Notes: generated by a model not told the origin, from the letters alone. DNA of 64,000 bases from Forficula auricularia (GCA_024734495.1 JALMQS010000722.1:814254-878253); one strand, 5' to 3'. Shown: positions 43,043-58,000, counted from the stretch's first letter. Numbers and translations: made by a program.

Positions 43043-46000
43043 CTAAAAACAGAATAAAAAATAATAAATAAACATTTTTTGTCAACTTTTCGTGGTTTTG
43101 AAATTGTTGAAGAGTGAAATATTTGTAAAATAACCATATAATTAAATTTAGGTTGTTATCTTCAATCTTTGAAAATAATTATGTTGGATATTGGGATCTT
43201 GGACTTGAGAAAATAATTAAAAGCTAAATTCCCAAAAGTTGCAACACGTTTCGTCGTATATTTTCGACTTCTTCAGGCAATTTTTAGGATCAGCTTTCTC
43301 GTTAATAGATATATACAGACCATTAGACTAGATTTAAAATAAATAAAAAATCTAAAAAAAAAACGAGATGTCATTGCAAAATCTAGTCTAATGGTCTGTA
43401 TATATCTATTAACGAGAAAGCTGATCCTAAAAATTGCCTGAAGAAGTCGAAAATATACGACGAAACGTGTTGCAACTTTTGGAAATTTAGCTTTTAATTA
43501 TTTTCTCAAGTCCAATATCCAGCCTAATCATATAATTAAATTTTTTTAATTTTTATTATGAAAAATCAATTTAACGGACTTTAAAATCCCATGATAGGGG
43601 AAAACTTTAATGACCTGTTTGTTTTCCATAAATTTCTATCTTTAAGGATATAAAATAATTATTTAGTTAAACTTAAAATTTTTTAATAAATTTGGCTACT
43701 TATGGGCACCTACAGACGAAAAAGGTGGTCTTCCCTAGATTTCATATTATTTATTTATTTATTTATTTATTTATTATTAATTTTATTAGACACATTCATT
43801 TTTCACAATTGTGTACCTCCAGTGGCGTAGCGACGCCCCTCCCACCTTCCTTTAACTTTAGCACCCCCGCTCTCACTATTTACATCTAACCAAAATAAAA
43901 AGCGGACAAAACAAGAAACTTGGGGAAATGAGTACCTTTTTTAGTTTTTTTTTCATTTATATGTTTGTTGGACCGCTTTTTAAGTCGGTAAATGGTTTAA
44001 TCAAAGAAAAATTAACGCATTTTGTTTATTATGATAGGCACTACCCACACTATTATACAATATTATACAAATAGATATGTCCAGTCAACGAATGGGTTAT
44101 AGAAAACATTTTAGAGGAGAGAATTTTTTTCTTATAGAATGTGTTTGGGCTAGTTAGGAGGTAAAATTACTAAAAGTCCCCAGTCCTAGCTACCGGCCTT
44201 AGGGGTGGAAGAGGGGTGGAAATGTCCGTTTTTTGGTTTTTTGCTTATATCTCAAAAACGGTGGGTCGAAGGGAAAAAGTTACTCTTAGCTAAATAAAAG
44301 CTTATAATATTTACTACAGGATTGCTTCTATTTAATTTTTCCCTATTTTTTATGGTTTTTGAGATATTCGACCGCGAATATCGTTTATGTATGAAAAAAA
44401 TAAAATTTCCTATATTTTTCGTCAAACTTTTGATTATCTTTGCCTTTCGTTTTACAGTAAAAGTCCTCAGAAAAGAACTTGTAGAGCATTCAATTTCCTT
44501 TAAAATGATATATACATTTATGATTTTATTTTCAAATCGTCTGGAATTATAGCAATTTAAAAATTTCGATTTATACATTTTATTAGAAAACCCCGCAATA
44601 GCCCAGTATATAGGGAGTTTCAGCTTACATTAATTGCGGGAAAGTATTTTTTTCTAGGATCGTTTGGTATGGTGTCGGTATGCCAAATCTAAGTTTGCGA
44701 CCTCGAAAGTGTGGGGGACAACTTTTGGTAGCCGAAGAACCTCGAAATTTTCGGACTTTAACCCAAAAACTCGCACTTTTTTCAATTTTTCCCATTTCAA
44801 CCATGATAGAGCACGTTTTCGACAAAGATCATTCTATACATTTTTAAACTAGATTAAAATTTCTACAATTTAAACAAAGTTGGATCTTAATTGGATAATG
44901 GTAGGCCGTGCCGAAATTAGGTTGAAGTTTTGAAAAACTGCAATTTTTTGCAAAAAATCTCAGTTTTCCCTTGATAAAATGAAAAGCACTGATCTTAGAA
45001 ACTTGATTTCTATCTCATTCTCTAGGAAATTTTATTGACTTGAACGTTTACTTGGACCACTTTTTTGATAAAACTCTTAGATTTATAGATATCCAGAATT
45101 TTCCTGACAGGAAATGATCCATATTATACTCCTATAATATAAATAGCGTTGAGAGTAATTTAATTTAAATGAGTAAATGCAAAATTTATAATAAATAAAC
45201 GGAACGAGATTGAAAAAAGTTTTCCATTAAATGGTGAATTTTGAGCGGATTTATCATCTAATATTTTTCATCTTATATAAAAATTAAGGCAAATTGATTT
45301 ATCACATTAAATTAAATTAAATTTTTAAAAGTTAAAAAACAAAAGTGTTTCGTGATGAGGGTGTCTGGATTATATATAAATTTCCCTGACTAAATCGTTG
45401 GTCAAATTTTTGAGCAATATTTTAAATTAAGTGGATATTGATGACGCATTCCAAAATTCAAAAAAAGAGAGATAATTTAAACTATCTTTTTTATTCAAAA
45501 ACCTAGGTTTCGGTGGCATATTCCCTCCTTCTTCAAAACCCTGAATGCCTCATCAATATCCACTCACTTCACTTATCACCCCTTCTCCAAAAACTACTTC
45601 AATCTTATTTTAAATTAATATAATGTCACTTGATTTTTAAATTTGTACTTTTTTAACACTAGCTAATAAATTTTTAAGTTTAATAAAAATTAAATGAAAC
45701 AATTTTAATTAGTACATTTTTAAAATGAATATAAGGCTTATTTTATTTAATACTTATAATGCTTAAAAGCGACAAATAACAGGGTATAACAAAAAAAAGC
45801 GTTCTTTGCAATTAATTTTCAAATTTGCTGATTAAAATTAATAAAAAAATGTCGAACTTTCTTTGTTTCTTTCATCTGATATGTAGGTATATCACAAAAT
45901 CTTTTTAAATAATTTTAAGTAGGCACAACTTCCCTCGTCGCTAATAAAAGAAAGATTACAGTGAATACAGGCTTAAATTTTTAAAATGGCGGCCCTGTCA

Positions 46001-49000
46001 ATTTTTAATTCTTTATTTATCAATAATTGTTACTTTTTTAAATTATCTTATATTTAATAAAATTTTAATAATTTATTTATAAACAAAATGACACCTTATT
46101 TTTGCAAGTTGGTTAATTATTAACCGAGTTATGGTGGTTTTAGTTATGGTTAGTTATTCTTGAGTAAATGAAAAAAAGATGGTGCTGGATTCCAACCACC
46201 CATTGTTTGAATTTTCATAATTAATTTGACAAGCGAGTTGAATAAATTGATGTAAGATGGCAGCATTGGAAAATGAATATAGTTTAAATTCAAATATTCA
46301 AAATTTGATGATGGCCAATTTCATCTCATCCACTTAACTATGACTAACCTTTAATAATGACAATAAAAAAACATTATAACTCGATTAATTTTAAACCGAT
46401 TTTCAAAATTAAGGTGTCATTTTATTCAGAATAAAATGCTTAATATTTTATTAAATAAAAGATAATTTGATAAAACTAACTATTGAGATATAAAGGATTG
46501 AATAATTGAGATGTAACCAGAATACTCACTTTTGAGATTCTATATTCACTATAATTTTTGACTACTTTATCTATAGCGATGCGTGGATTTTAAAACGACT
46601 ATAGATAAAGTCTAGCAACTATCCGTTGGAGTTTACTGCGATTTAAATTATATTCTCACGAAAACTTTATTATGGCGTAGGGAGTTGGCGACCCCTTTTA
46701 CCTGCAATCCTATACATGAATTTTTAAATGATCAAAGAAAAAAATGTATTTTTTCTAATTCTTCAAATATTTATTTATTTTCATTTTTTTGTCTCTCTCT
46801 CGTTTGTAGAAGCTTAATAATTTTTCGTTAGCTTGTTTCGAGTTTCTCTAAATTAATTATTTTCTTCAATGAATGAAAATTGTATATTTATAGAATTTTA
46901 AAATATTTTTGAAATGTAAAAGTGGCTAAAAAATTATAGGGAACAAATACTTTTTTGATGGTACTAAAATTTTTTAATTTTTTTAGTAGATGGGAGGTTA
47001 TGCATGCTTTAATATCAAAATAAATTGGTAATAAAAAAAACTATATTATATTGGTAAAATCACATTAACTCATTGCAAAAATACAAAAATAAATTGTAAC
47101 TTTACTTTTTTCTTGTATTAATTATATACGTATTAGTGTAAAAAATATGTTGTAAGATTACAATACTGGTATGTAATATTATTAAAAAGTTTTGAGGCCG
47201 GACTTCCCATTTTTTATAGTAAAATTAGATAGAAATTTTTTACAGTGCAGGAAAAATCAAAAAAATCGCTTAATTTAAATAATTTTGGTCAGTGCAGTTT
47301 TTCCCCACCCGCCTCAAAAGTCTGGCTACGCCACTGTCTACCTCGTTCTAATTTTGAAGTCGTAAACATTAGATTATTACAAGACAAAAGAACCCCCTTT
47401 TTCTCTTGCATTAAGAACAGGTGCGGATCTATATATGGTTGGAGCCCAGGCCCCCGTGGATTTAAGGGCCCCCAGCCCCTATTGAAGACAATGGACAATA
47501 TTGTGAATTAAAAAAAATCTAAAATGATTACAGTTGCTATTTGTGTGGAGTCATATTAAATAAATAAAATATTTTATTGTGCTAATTTTTTTCCTATACC
47601 GTACACATCATTATAGAAAACAGTTTTTTGACAAAATGGCAATTAGTTTGAATAATTAGGTAGGCTCCCAAGAGGTGTTAGTCCAGGGCCCCACAAATTC
47701 ATTAAGTCCACCCCTGATTAAGAAACAAGTAATTATGTAAAACAATATTTATTTTCTGTTACTGTACTCAGTTACTAAATTATATCTATTAAAATAAAAA
47801 AGTTTTCTCCACCCCCCTCCCCCTCAAAAAAAACATTTTTGGGGTCCATTTTTAGAACTAATTAGATTCCTCTTAAGCGATTGATCAATTATTATGGCAT
47901 ATTAATCTAAAAAATTACAAGTTGTTAATTTACATAAGCCCTTTAAGCCTAGCGAGTTCACCCTCTCAATAAACTTTCTTCCCTCAGAAAATGATTATTT
48001 CCATTATGTATAGACGAAACGAGAGAGAGCATGAGATTAAATTCGACGAGGGTCCGTTTTCGACCCGCTTTTCCGGCGGAATCCTTGGGAATCATGTTTA
48101 ATGTTTAATAATAAAAATAAGAACAAATAAACAACGAGAGGAGTCGTCTATCCCTCGAGGGGTTTCTTTTCTTAAATGATTCTCCCCTAAATTCTAGATA
48201 TTAAATATCTCGAGGGAAAATAAATACATCTTGTCCATGTTACATATAAGATTTACTTTCGAATTGCTTCTGGAAGGAAGTTTGGTTTATGGGAAGAAAA
48301 GAAAAAAAAACATGAAATTCTTCCGAGTTATTTCGCTATTCAATTATTTGGAAAGAGCTTAGTCAAATTTCGTAGTAAATTAACTTTTTTCAAAAAGAGG
48401 ACATTTACCTTACTTTTATGCATGGTAAAATAATATAATAAATACTTGATTTGCTGCTTGAGTTTTTTCTTGAAAGAAAAGTTAGTATTAATACCTACAT
48501 TAGTTTTAAATCAAATCATTTTATTAAAAATCAGTTATTTTATTTTTAGAAAGATTCAGAATGGGGGAGAGATCCAATCCCGACTTGATTGGGGAATAAT
48601 GGAATTGAAATAATTATCGGAAGAAGAGGTTTTTTATCTAATTAGATTTTTCCTCTTATTAAAAACAAGGACTAAATATGAATAAGGACACTCGATGGCG
48701 GAGAAGCAATCTCCGGAATCGAAGCTAAAATACAAGGTATACATTAATTAATGTAAAATAATTGGTTTAATAAAATTTATAAAAAAAAAAATTTTTTTTA
48801 GAAAGAAGATAATTGTCGATGAGTTATTGATATTGAGAATTTTTTTTAATAGATCTAATATATTTCATATTGAAAAATTATACAAAACAATTTGCTTTAT
48901 TCCATGTTTGATAACGTTCACACATTATATAAATCCCCGTATATTTTAATTAATATCTAACTTGAGTGACGAGTTAACTTTTTATTTTTATTTTAGTATA

Positions 49001-52000
49001 TTTTAGCACCCAATTACTTATTTTGAATAAATTATATACTTAATATAAATCTCGGAAAAAAATTTAAAATATTTATCAGGTTTTTTTTTTACGTTAAAAA
49101 GTAAAAAGCCAGCGTCGCTACACTGTCTGCCTGTCCGCATTGTAGCTCGTAAATTTAATCATTTACAAACTTGAAATTTATAATTTATATGTATGTATTA
49201 ATTTTCCGTTTGTATCAATATCAAGAACTGATTAGAAATTGGAATATTTGGTTGAAAAGGCAGAAAATATTTTTTGACTTATTCTATTGAGATTTAGTAT
49301 AGTAGTATAGTAATATAGTAGTTAACTACCATATAGCCATACATGAAAAATTTATATTTAAGTTTATTAATAATTAGTAGGGCAGCTTTAGTGTACTGAG
49401 TCTTGAAAAAGTTTTCACTTTTTTATTATTTAATGTGCGGTTGAGCGATTCTTTGATTAGAATCTGATCGATGGAAATAACTACAAAGAGCGTGGATAGA
49501 ATGATCTCTCTTTCTTTAGAGCTAATGTGTATTGCAAGGACACCAAATATAAGTTCAGACCTGTTTCAGACTATTAGAGATTAATTTCTTAATTTCTATT
49601 ATTCTACGAATGAACTTTTGCACTCGGACCAAAACGAACTCGTTATAGAGAGAGAATATTCAATTGGACTTAATTAAAATTCAGACGAAAATGTACAAAA
49701 GAAATTACTTATTGCGGCTCTAACTAGAAAAGTCTTGAAAAAGTTTTTACTATTTCTTTGTATTTTTAATAGCGTCGAAAAATCCACTAAAATTTAGTTA
49801 ACAATTAACTTTATCTTAAATGTTAGAAAGTGACGAGGTAACTTTTTATTTTTACTTTAGTATATTTAAGCACCTAATTACTTATTTTAAATAAAATATA
49901 TACGTATTATAAATCTCAGAAAAAAATTTACGATATTTATTATCAGTTTTTTTTTTAATCAAAATTATAGCATTTTTTTAAGGCCACGTTAAAAAGTAAA
50001 AGGGCAGCGTTGCTACACTGTCTGTCTGTCCCTCCGCATTGTAGCTCGTAAACTAAATCATATACCTACAAACTTGAAATTTACAGTTTATATGTATTTC
50101 TCAAAAATAAAAAAATCGTATTAAAGTTTTAATGGAATAATTATTTTAAGAAGAGACGCATTTTTCATGGAGTCAAAAATAAAAAATATTATTTTATCAT
50201 GGGGTATCATGTATTTCTGTAAACAATAATAATTTTTAATTTATTTTACTTTAAAATGATGCTGTGAGCCCCAAAATGGGCATTTTTATGTGGTTTTTAT
50301 ATCTGTCAGCGTTTAGAAGTGTCTTAACTTAAAATTATGAAAAAATTCCGAAAATTCCCATACTCTTTTCTTATCAATAACAAATATGGTAGAACAAATT
50401 TGATATCTATACGTATATTGAAATGTAAGTAAAGTAGGTACGCAACCCGGATGCGGTTCTTTACTCTAAAATGGACTATTTTCATAACATATTATGTAAA
50501 ATATGAAACATTTTTAAAAAAGAAAAAAGAAAAATAGGATAATAAATCGTATTATAATCGCAATGGAAATTCGACTCTTGTTGGGATCCACTTTTAAGGT
50601 AGTTCTTTCGCGACAATCCACACAAAACGTTTTAGCCTCGTAACCACTCTATACATATGAGCGGTGCTACAATTTTAAGTTATGTTTTTTAACGTGACTG
50701 TACTTCTCACACTACTATATCCTCTTTATGAATGGATCGTTTCCAAACCATTGCCAGTCCCCTCCACTAAAAATAATTGCCTAAATATGTTTTTTTTTAT
50801 TTTTTATCAAAACTACGAGGTAAATAATTTCAATTTTTTTTAAGTTACTCCGAATATATTATTCTAACAAATATTAGTTTTTAATCAAAATGGTGAAAGT
50901 TCTTAAATGAAATAAAATAAAATAATGATCATTTTCCCACCTTTCCCAATCTACCATATGTAAAAAATTTCATTTTTAATTGTAATTATTTCATGTTTGG
51001 TGTGGTAAATCGTCTTCAAATTTTAACAGTGTGTTTATTATGCTTTTAATGACTTATACTTATTCCAAGTTTCGAAGACTTCTTGAATTTTCGCATTTGT
51101 GAAAGAACTACCTTAAATGATATATTCTGAAGTTTTTCATTTCTTTAGCGAAACAAGTATATATTGGTCTTAAACGGCCTTTGAAATAAAGAGCGAAGCA
51201 AGAAAGTTGCCCTTATTAATTTATAAACTGAATTCATAGATCATTAGCGGTTTAAATTGTAGCGATCCGTTCGACGGTTCATCAAAAGAGTGTTTTAATG
51301 AGATGAGAGTGAATGAATACGGTAGAATGGGCCAGAGGGGAGTGGACTCGAGGCTCCGGGGAGATTCTTCATCTTACTTGAGATCCCCTTTGCTCAATGG
51401 TCGGGGTGTAGGATACGAGGATCATTACACACTCGAAATAAAGAACCTCTTAAATTAGAGTTGTAAGCTTTGACCTATGCAAAAAGAGCTCCCGATCTCA
51501 GGATAATTATTCAATATGAGTGAAAAAGAAAAAGAAATGAAAAAGGAGGATATATTTTATTTTTTGGGACATTTTAATTTTTATTATTTTTAACCGACTT
51601 CAAAGAAGAAGGAGGTTCTCAATTCGACTGATTTTTTTTGTGTGTCTATGTTACATGATATCTTCGTCAATTGTGAACCGAATTTGATGATTTTTTTGCA
51701 TTGAGTTCATTCTAGTTTCTGACTGGTAAACATATAAATTTCATTGGTATTGGAACTTTTTTGTTGTTTGTTCAGGCATAACTTCTTTGTTTATGAACCG
51801 ATTTTAATGATTCTTCCTTCGTTTGGATCAGTATAGCTCCAAGATAGTCAAGATACCTAACTATTTATTTATTTATTTATTTATTTACTAGCTGCAAGGC
51901 CCGCCTTCGGCGGCCCTCTTGCTGGCCCCTTGACCTCCCACCCCGAAACCCACTCAGCACCTCCACTCACCCCATCACCCCAAAGTAAATAGACAAAACC

Positions 52001-55000
52001 TTATTTTTATATATATAGAGATAATTTTATTTAAATTGTTAACCATGACGACTGTTTTTGTTGGGGGACGGACATAGGTATATAGTTAGATAGGTACCTA
52101 GATACATACAGAGTCAGGCACAAAGGCTCTTTAGAAGTATAGGATTTTATGTATGTTCAGCGAGAAGTTTTTGCCACGTGGATCGATTTCGATGATTCTT
52201 CTTTTATTGGAAAGGGGGTACCTTAGAGGTGGTCCCCTATTAATTTGGTCAAGTTCTGATGATATGATCAATAACGAAATAACGTAAATCTCCAATTCGT
52301 ATGAGCAAATAATCGAAATTATAATAAATAAAATCTTTTATAAAAAAAATCTTAAAACATTCATTTAAAACCCGCAAACGTTTTGAGAGAATTTCTCTAT
52401 TTTAAGTCACTATTAATAACATCACTAAAAAAGAGAAAAATAAAAATAATTTTTATAAAAAAAAATAAAACCGACTTCAAAAAAATTAAATGCAACAAAT
52501 AAAATAATAAGAACTCAAAAATCAAATAAAATGCACTAAAAGATATAAAATAATTATCTAATTTAGTTACAACTAAACGATGAAATATTAACATGAAATC
52601 ACTTTTTGAAGTCGTTGCTAAACAAGCGAGCTTACCCGCCAAACGTACTAAGTAAGATCCGCCGAGTTCGATTCATAAAATGTATATGTTTGGCACCGAC
52701 TTCAAAAAGTGTTTTCATGTTAATATTTCATCGTTTAGTTGTAACTAAATAAGATAATTATTTTATACCTTTTAGTGCATTTGATTTGATTTTTGAGTTC
52801 TTATTATTTTATTTGTTGCATTTAATTTTTTTGAAGTCGGTTTTATTTTTTTTTATAAAAATTATTTCTTTACAAAATTTTATTTTCATTTAAATACCTA
52901 TACAAATGAAACTATGTGAAGACAGATTTTTGTTATTTTTTTATCTAGATAAGGATATAAAAGTAAAGGTGTAAAATAATTAATTATTTTTCTGAGAAAT
53001 TATGAGTTTTTTTTAACTTTTGATTTCTAGAATTATTAAATCAAACACTTGCCGCTACTCAATCTTGTTAAGTTTATATATAGAAAAATTAAAGGTTCTT
53101 TTTTTTCTAAATTTGAGGGATCGCGTGATGCCAACGAAAAAGCAGTCGGGGCTATTAGATCCAATCATTGACTATGGCACAATTTGTGGGAAGGAATGTA
53201 AATTTTTAAACAGCCCGTCAAGTTAAGGTTTTTTTTTTTAAAAAAATCTTCCAACATAAATAGAAAATAATAAATTAAAAGAAAAAAAAATTCTAGAGAA
53301 AGGCTAATATCTTTAAACTTATTTATAAAATTTTGTATTCGAATGTAGTATCCCTGCAATCAGTCAACTCTTGGATAACTTATACATATATTTTTAGTGA
53401 TTTGCAAATTTATATCAGCGGAAGGTTGGACCAAGAAGGTTGAATTAATTTTAATAAAAAATATAATTTATACTTAATTTTTAACTTGAATTAAAGTTAT
53501 AATTTGCATTCTAAAATTTAATTTTAATTTTTAAATTGAAATTTGAATATTAATGTATAATCAAATGATAAGGATAAATACAAACGGACAGAAAAGTTCG
53601 TCCCATAGTTACTCGTGAAATAGGTAAGCCTAGAGTATGTCACAGTTCAAATTAAAAAAATATAAATGACAGACAAATGTTATTTAAAGGACTGCCTGCA
53701 ACATCGGCAACCAATAGTACAGCCTATATTCAAGGTTGCGGGAAACTCAGGCAATTTCTAATTAGATTTACTTAATTTAATTCTCAATAGAATTATTATT
53801 AATTAATAGAAAATTTAATATATTTGCCATGTAAGCTTTAAGAAAGAAAATCATCAAACTTATTTGATTCAACCTATTCAAACTTCCACAGTAAATTTTA
53901 TTATAGGTATTTATTTAAAAAAAACACCTTTTTCAAGATGAACTAAAAAGATGAAATTATTTTTTTATTTAGTACTAAAAAAAGTTAATATATTTTTATT
54001 TTATACGTTTTTGTTCTTTAAAATTTAAAAAATCAAGATATAATAAATAAAATATCTTTAAATGATATTTTTCTCTATTAATTTTTGGAATTGATATAAT
54101 ATGTATTAAGGTACGCATGTCTGCAACATTTCAAGAAAATGGACACTGTTAAAAATGGGTCAAAATTCGATTCCAAGATTCTACTTGTTTTTGAAATTTT
54201 TCATTAGACGTATACGAAGAAAAGTAGAAAATTGGCGAAAATCAGAAGTTAACGGGGAAATAAATAATTAATTATTCTTATGGAAGAATATATATTTTGT
54301 CCCCTGATACCTTTCTGCCATTAGATAATAGGAGAGTTGAATTCGTGTGATTTTACATGTACTTATTAATTCTATAAACCTTGAAGTGATGTCGCGCCTA
54401 TAGTGATATTCACCATTACTCTTTGCCTTAAATAATACTTTGGAAGCTGTGAGATTTCTTTTTAAAAATTAATTCGTGAAATTTTGAAATATTGTGATGT
54501 CTCACAAATAAGTATTTGAGCAAAATTTTAAGAAAATCGGTTCAGTAGAACTAACTAAGTCAACATTTGTTTACAAGATTCTGCCAAGAGAACCAAATAA
54601 AATAAAAGCATGTAACATTTAATTTCTTTTAATATTAAAAAAGGTATGTAAATAATGAGAGAAAACAAGCCAAGATATTTTTAAGGAAAAATTAATGAAG
54701 TTCTCCTCTTTATTAAGAATAACTTTGTTTCAAAATATTTAATTTGAAAGGGAAAGCCTTTTTACACTCTTTATATTATCTTCACCTGTATGTATGAATG
54801 AATATTAGGGTGGAGTGAAAAAACTAAAATCAAAAATTTGAAACCGACGAATGCGGAAAAGTTCCCTAATACAAAGTCTATTTATAATACAAAATCTCAG
54901 CTAAATCAAATTATATTTTGAGGTGCCCCCTTCAAGTGTGTAGGCTCGTCGCGAATGCACTTTTGACGCTGACTGATGATTTCTCTCTAAAAGCCACCAA

Positions 55001-58000
55001 AAAAATGCCGCGCTGGTCAATAAAAATGCACATTGCACAAGGTGGAAATAATTTTAATGGACGTTAAGCATTCTAAATAAGAGTTATATGAGTTTTCGAC
55101 GGTTTCTGGCTGGTGCTAAATTTTTGAGGGACTAAAAACTATGAAAATTGTTGACTTTTTTCATATTTCGATTATAACCCGAAAATCATGCATCCTACAG
55201 AAAATTTTACTCTTATCAAAATGAAAGAGCATAACATTACGCATCGAATAATCAATTTACTTATATGTTAAAATTACTTCAGCCGTTTAGCCTCAATAAA
55301 TCGTCAAAATAGGCAATTTTTACCAAAGTGAATTATGCTCACTAGGTGGTCACAAGAAACATCTCTTCAAATTTTTGCGGCGCTGACCCCCAGAATTGTT
55401 ACCAATTGGGTAAAAAACGAGATTGGCAATCATTCATCTTAATTGGACAACGGTAACCCGTCCCTCAAAGAGGTTGAAAAAAATGCAGTTTTTCATTCAT
55501 AAAATGAAAACAACTCACCCTAGAAACTTGATTCTTGTCTCATTTTCTAAGAAATTTTGTTGTCTTGAAGTTTTACTTGAGTCACTTTTTGTTAAAACTT
55601 TTAGATTTGAAGATATACAGCATTTTTAAAGACAGGACATAATCCGACCTTAATGCGGCATTGGTTACCCTTGTCCAATTAAGATGAAACTTTGCCATCC
55701 CATTTATTAGCCAATTATTATGGAGGTCATCACCAAAATTCGAAAAGTAGTTTCTTGTGATCACATAATGAGAATAATTCACTTTTAACCAAAATTGATA
55801 AAACTTGGCTATCTTTGACGATCGATTGTGGCTAAAAGGCTAAGTAAAGTGATTTTAAAATTTTCCGTAGGACCCATGGTTTTCAAGTTATAAGCAAAAA
55901 TCTGAAAAAAGTACCAAATTTTTGTGGTTGCAAAAGGGCATCTTAAGATTGCATCGTAGGAAGTTCAAATTTCATACACATGATTACACTAATAGGTGGC
56001 AACTTTTCGGCATTGAGATTTTTTTTTTTTTTTTTTTTGGGGGGGGGGGCTTTTTCGCTCCACTCTAATGAATATATCTATCAATGTGATTTTTGTTTTG
56101 TTAAATTCCGCAAACACTTATCTATAAAAATAATTGTTTACTCAATTTAAATGAAATTATATAAAAATAAAAAACATTTCATTCTGTTAAATTCCGCAAA
56201 CTTTTCTTTTTAAAAATAATTAAGACTAAAAAGTAAAAAAATAAATTATAATTTAAAAAACTAAAAAACACGCTTTTGACAGTAATTCTTTAAAATGTAC
56301 AAAATAATGTAATAAGCTTTTTAAGTCAAAAAACGTGGGCCAAGAAGCATGTAGTTTTAATTAATTTAGACAATTAATTAATTAATTTATACAAGTGCCC
56401 ATTACATTATTTTGTACTTTTTAAAGAATTACTGACAAAAGCGTGTTTTTTAGTTTTTTAAATGATAATTTATTTCAATTTTATTAAAAAAGTTGATTTC
56501 AGTTATTCTATTATTTATTAACCGACGTTAACAAATGAAAAACCGCCCTTGGGTAATTAAAAATTTTACAAATATTTTCTTTCAAAAGCAAATGTAAATT
56601 AAGTATATATAATAAAGTAAAATTATTGTTTATTAAGCAACTTAAAAGATAGGCATAAAATTATTTTATTAAAATAAGAACCTGTCGAAGCACTTGTTGG
56701 GTTTGGTGACGAGGAGAGAAAAAAAAGCATAAATCAAAGGAAAGAGGGGCTGACGAGGGTAGGCATGCACGCACACAGAAGAGCGTCTGTTCCCAGGTGG
56801 TCTCCCCCATATATCATCAGACAAGCCCGGAATGTTAATTTCACTTAAATACTTGCTTAATGAGATTGAAGTTAATTAACAGTCGCGACAGCTACCAACT
56901 TTTTTCTGCCATTAGATTTATTTGTTTTTATCTTATTATGCGAAAACAAATATTTTAAAGATATAATTTATTTAATAATGAGAAAGAGGGTATTTTTTTA
57001 TTTAGCTCAAATTATTTAGAAAGCATACAATATATAATCGATATCTTAGGTCGGTTAGATATATGGGAGATTCTAGAGCAGTGGTTTCCAACCTGGGGGC
57101 AATCGCCCCCAAGTGGGCGATTTGGGTTATCAGGAGAACATTTGGTGGCGATGAGTATTCAAAGGGGGAAAAATTAAAATAGTACTGTACAGTAGAACCC
57201 CTTAAAAAGTGTTCAGTGTCTGATAACGAGACTCCTGAACTCCCAGAAGACCAAATCCTAATTTTTAATGATCACTGACCAGTTAAAAACTGACAATGGA
57301 ATCTAGATTTGAAGACTTGACCAAGTTACAAATTCCGGATTGGACTCTAGATCCATTCTCGTTTGAAGCTGTGGATAAGCTTGATAACTCTTTGCAGACG
57401 AAATTTCTAGATCTATACTATAGTATGACTGTGAGGCGAAAAGCAGCTGGGTGAAGCTTATGGACACTTATCCACAACTGTGGGGGAAAACTGAACCACT
57501 TCTCACCTCGTTCCCGTCAACATATTTAGTTGAAAAAGGATTTAGTTCTGTTATCCAACTCTTCACAAAACAAAGAAATAAGTTGGACATTTGCATCAAA
57601 GGAGACTTGCGCCTGAACTTGACGAACATAAAGTCGGATATTCAGCTTTAACTGAAATCAACCATTGAAAAGGTAAAATAAAACAATAACAAAGTTTTCA
57701 AACTTTCATTTATTTTTTCAAATTTTAACTAATTTTTCCAGATTCCAATTTAAAAATGAAAACATGTACTCCTGTTTGTTAAATGTACGTCAATGATCTT
57801 AGTTAATTATTTCACTTCTTTGATCTTAAAAAAATCTTAATTTATTTAAGAGTGATTGGATACAACTGCTTTGGTTGTTTTTATATAAGGTAATAAAATT
57901 GTTTAAAATAATAAAACTGCCCTATTATTTACACTTTACTTCAAACTAAAATTAGGCATACAATGAAAATGAAAAGGGGGCGATAGGTGTTAGTCAACCT

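Larger units (their letters stand above)
43135..43543. mobile_element. Hammerhead fold-back element, family D (43150-43528), 15-bp TSD
   Basis: Arms of about 150 bp (43170-43345 and 43376-43520) are inverted. The left extension contains GTTGTTATCTTCAATC. The perfect duplication CATATAATTAAATTT is at 43135-43149 and 43529-43543. It lies 90 bp inside the big intron of the secreted-protein gene. Confidence 0.82.
43812..47344. mobile_element. hAT element (43820-47336), composite
   Basis: Ends CAGTGGCGTAGC and GCTACGCCACTG, with flanks TGTACCTC / TCTACCTC (7 of 8). 3.5 kb without a transposase. Contains a module shared with 55425-55640, a family C fragment and a 120-bp-arm inverted repeat, so it has been a target for further insertions. 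Confidence 0.75.

Noticed and set aside
44252..44852. Several 60-110 codon ORFs on both strands
   Set aside because: Low-complexity, no homology-like motifs, inside the hAT composite 43820-47336.
53020..53359. Pair of 64-68 codon ORFs
   Set aside because: Opposite-strand ORFs in AT-rich intron sequence without recognisable motifs or splice-site support.
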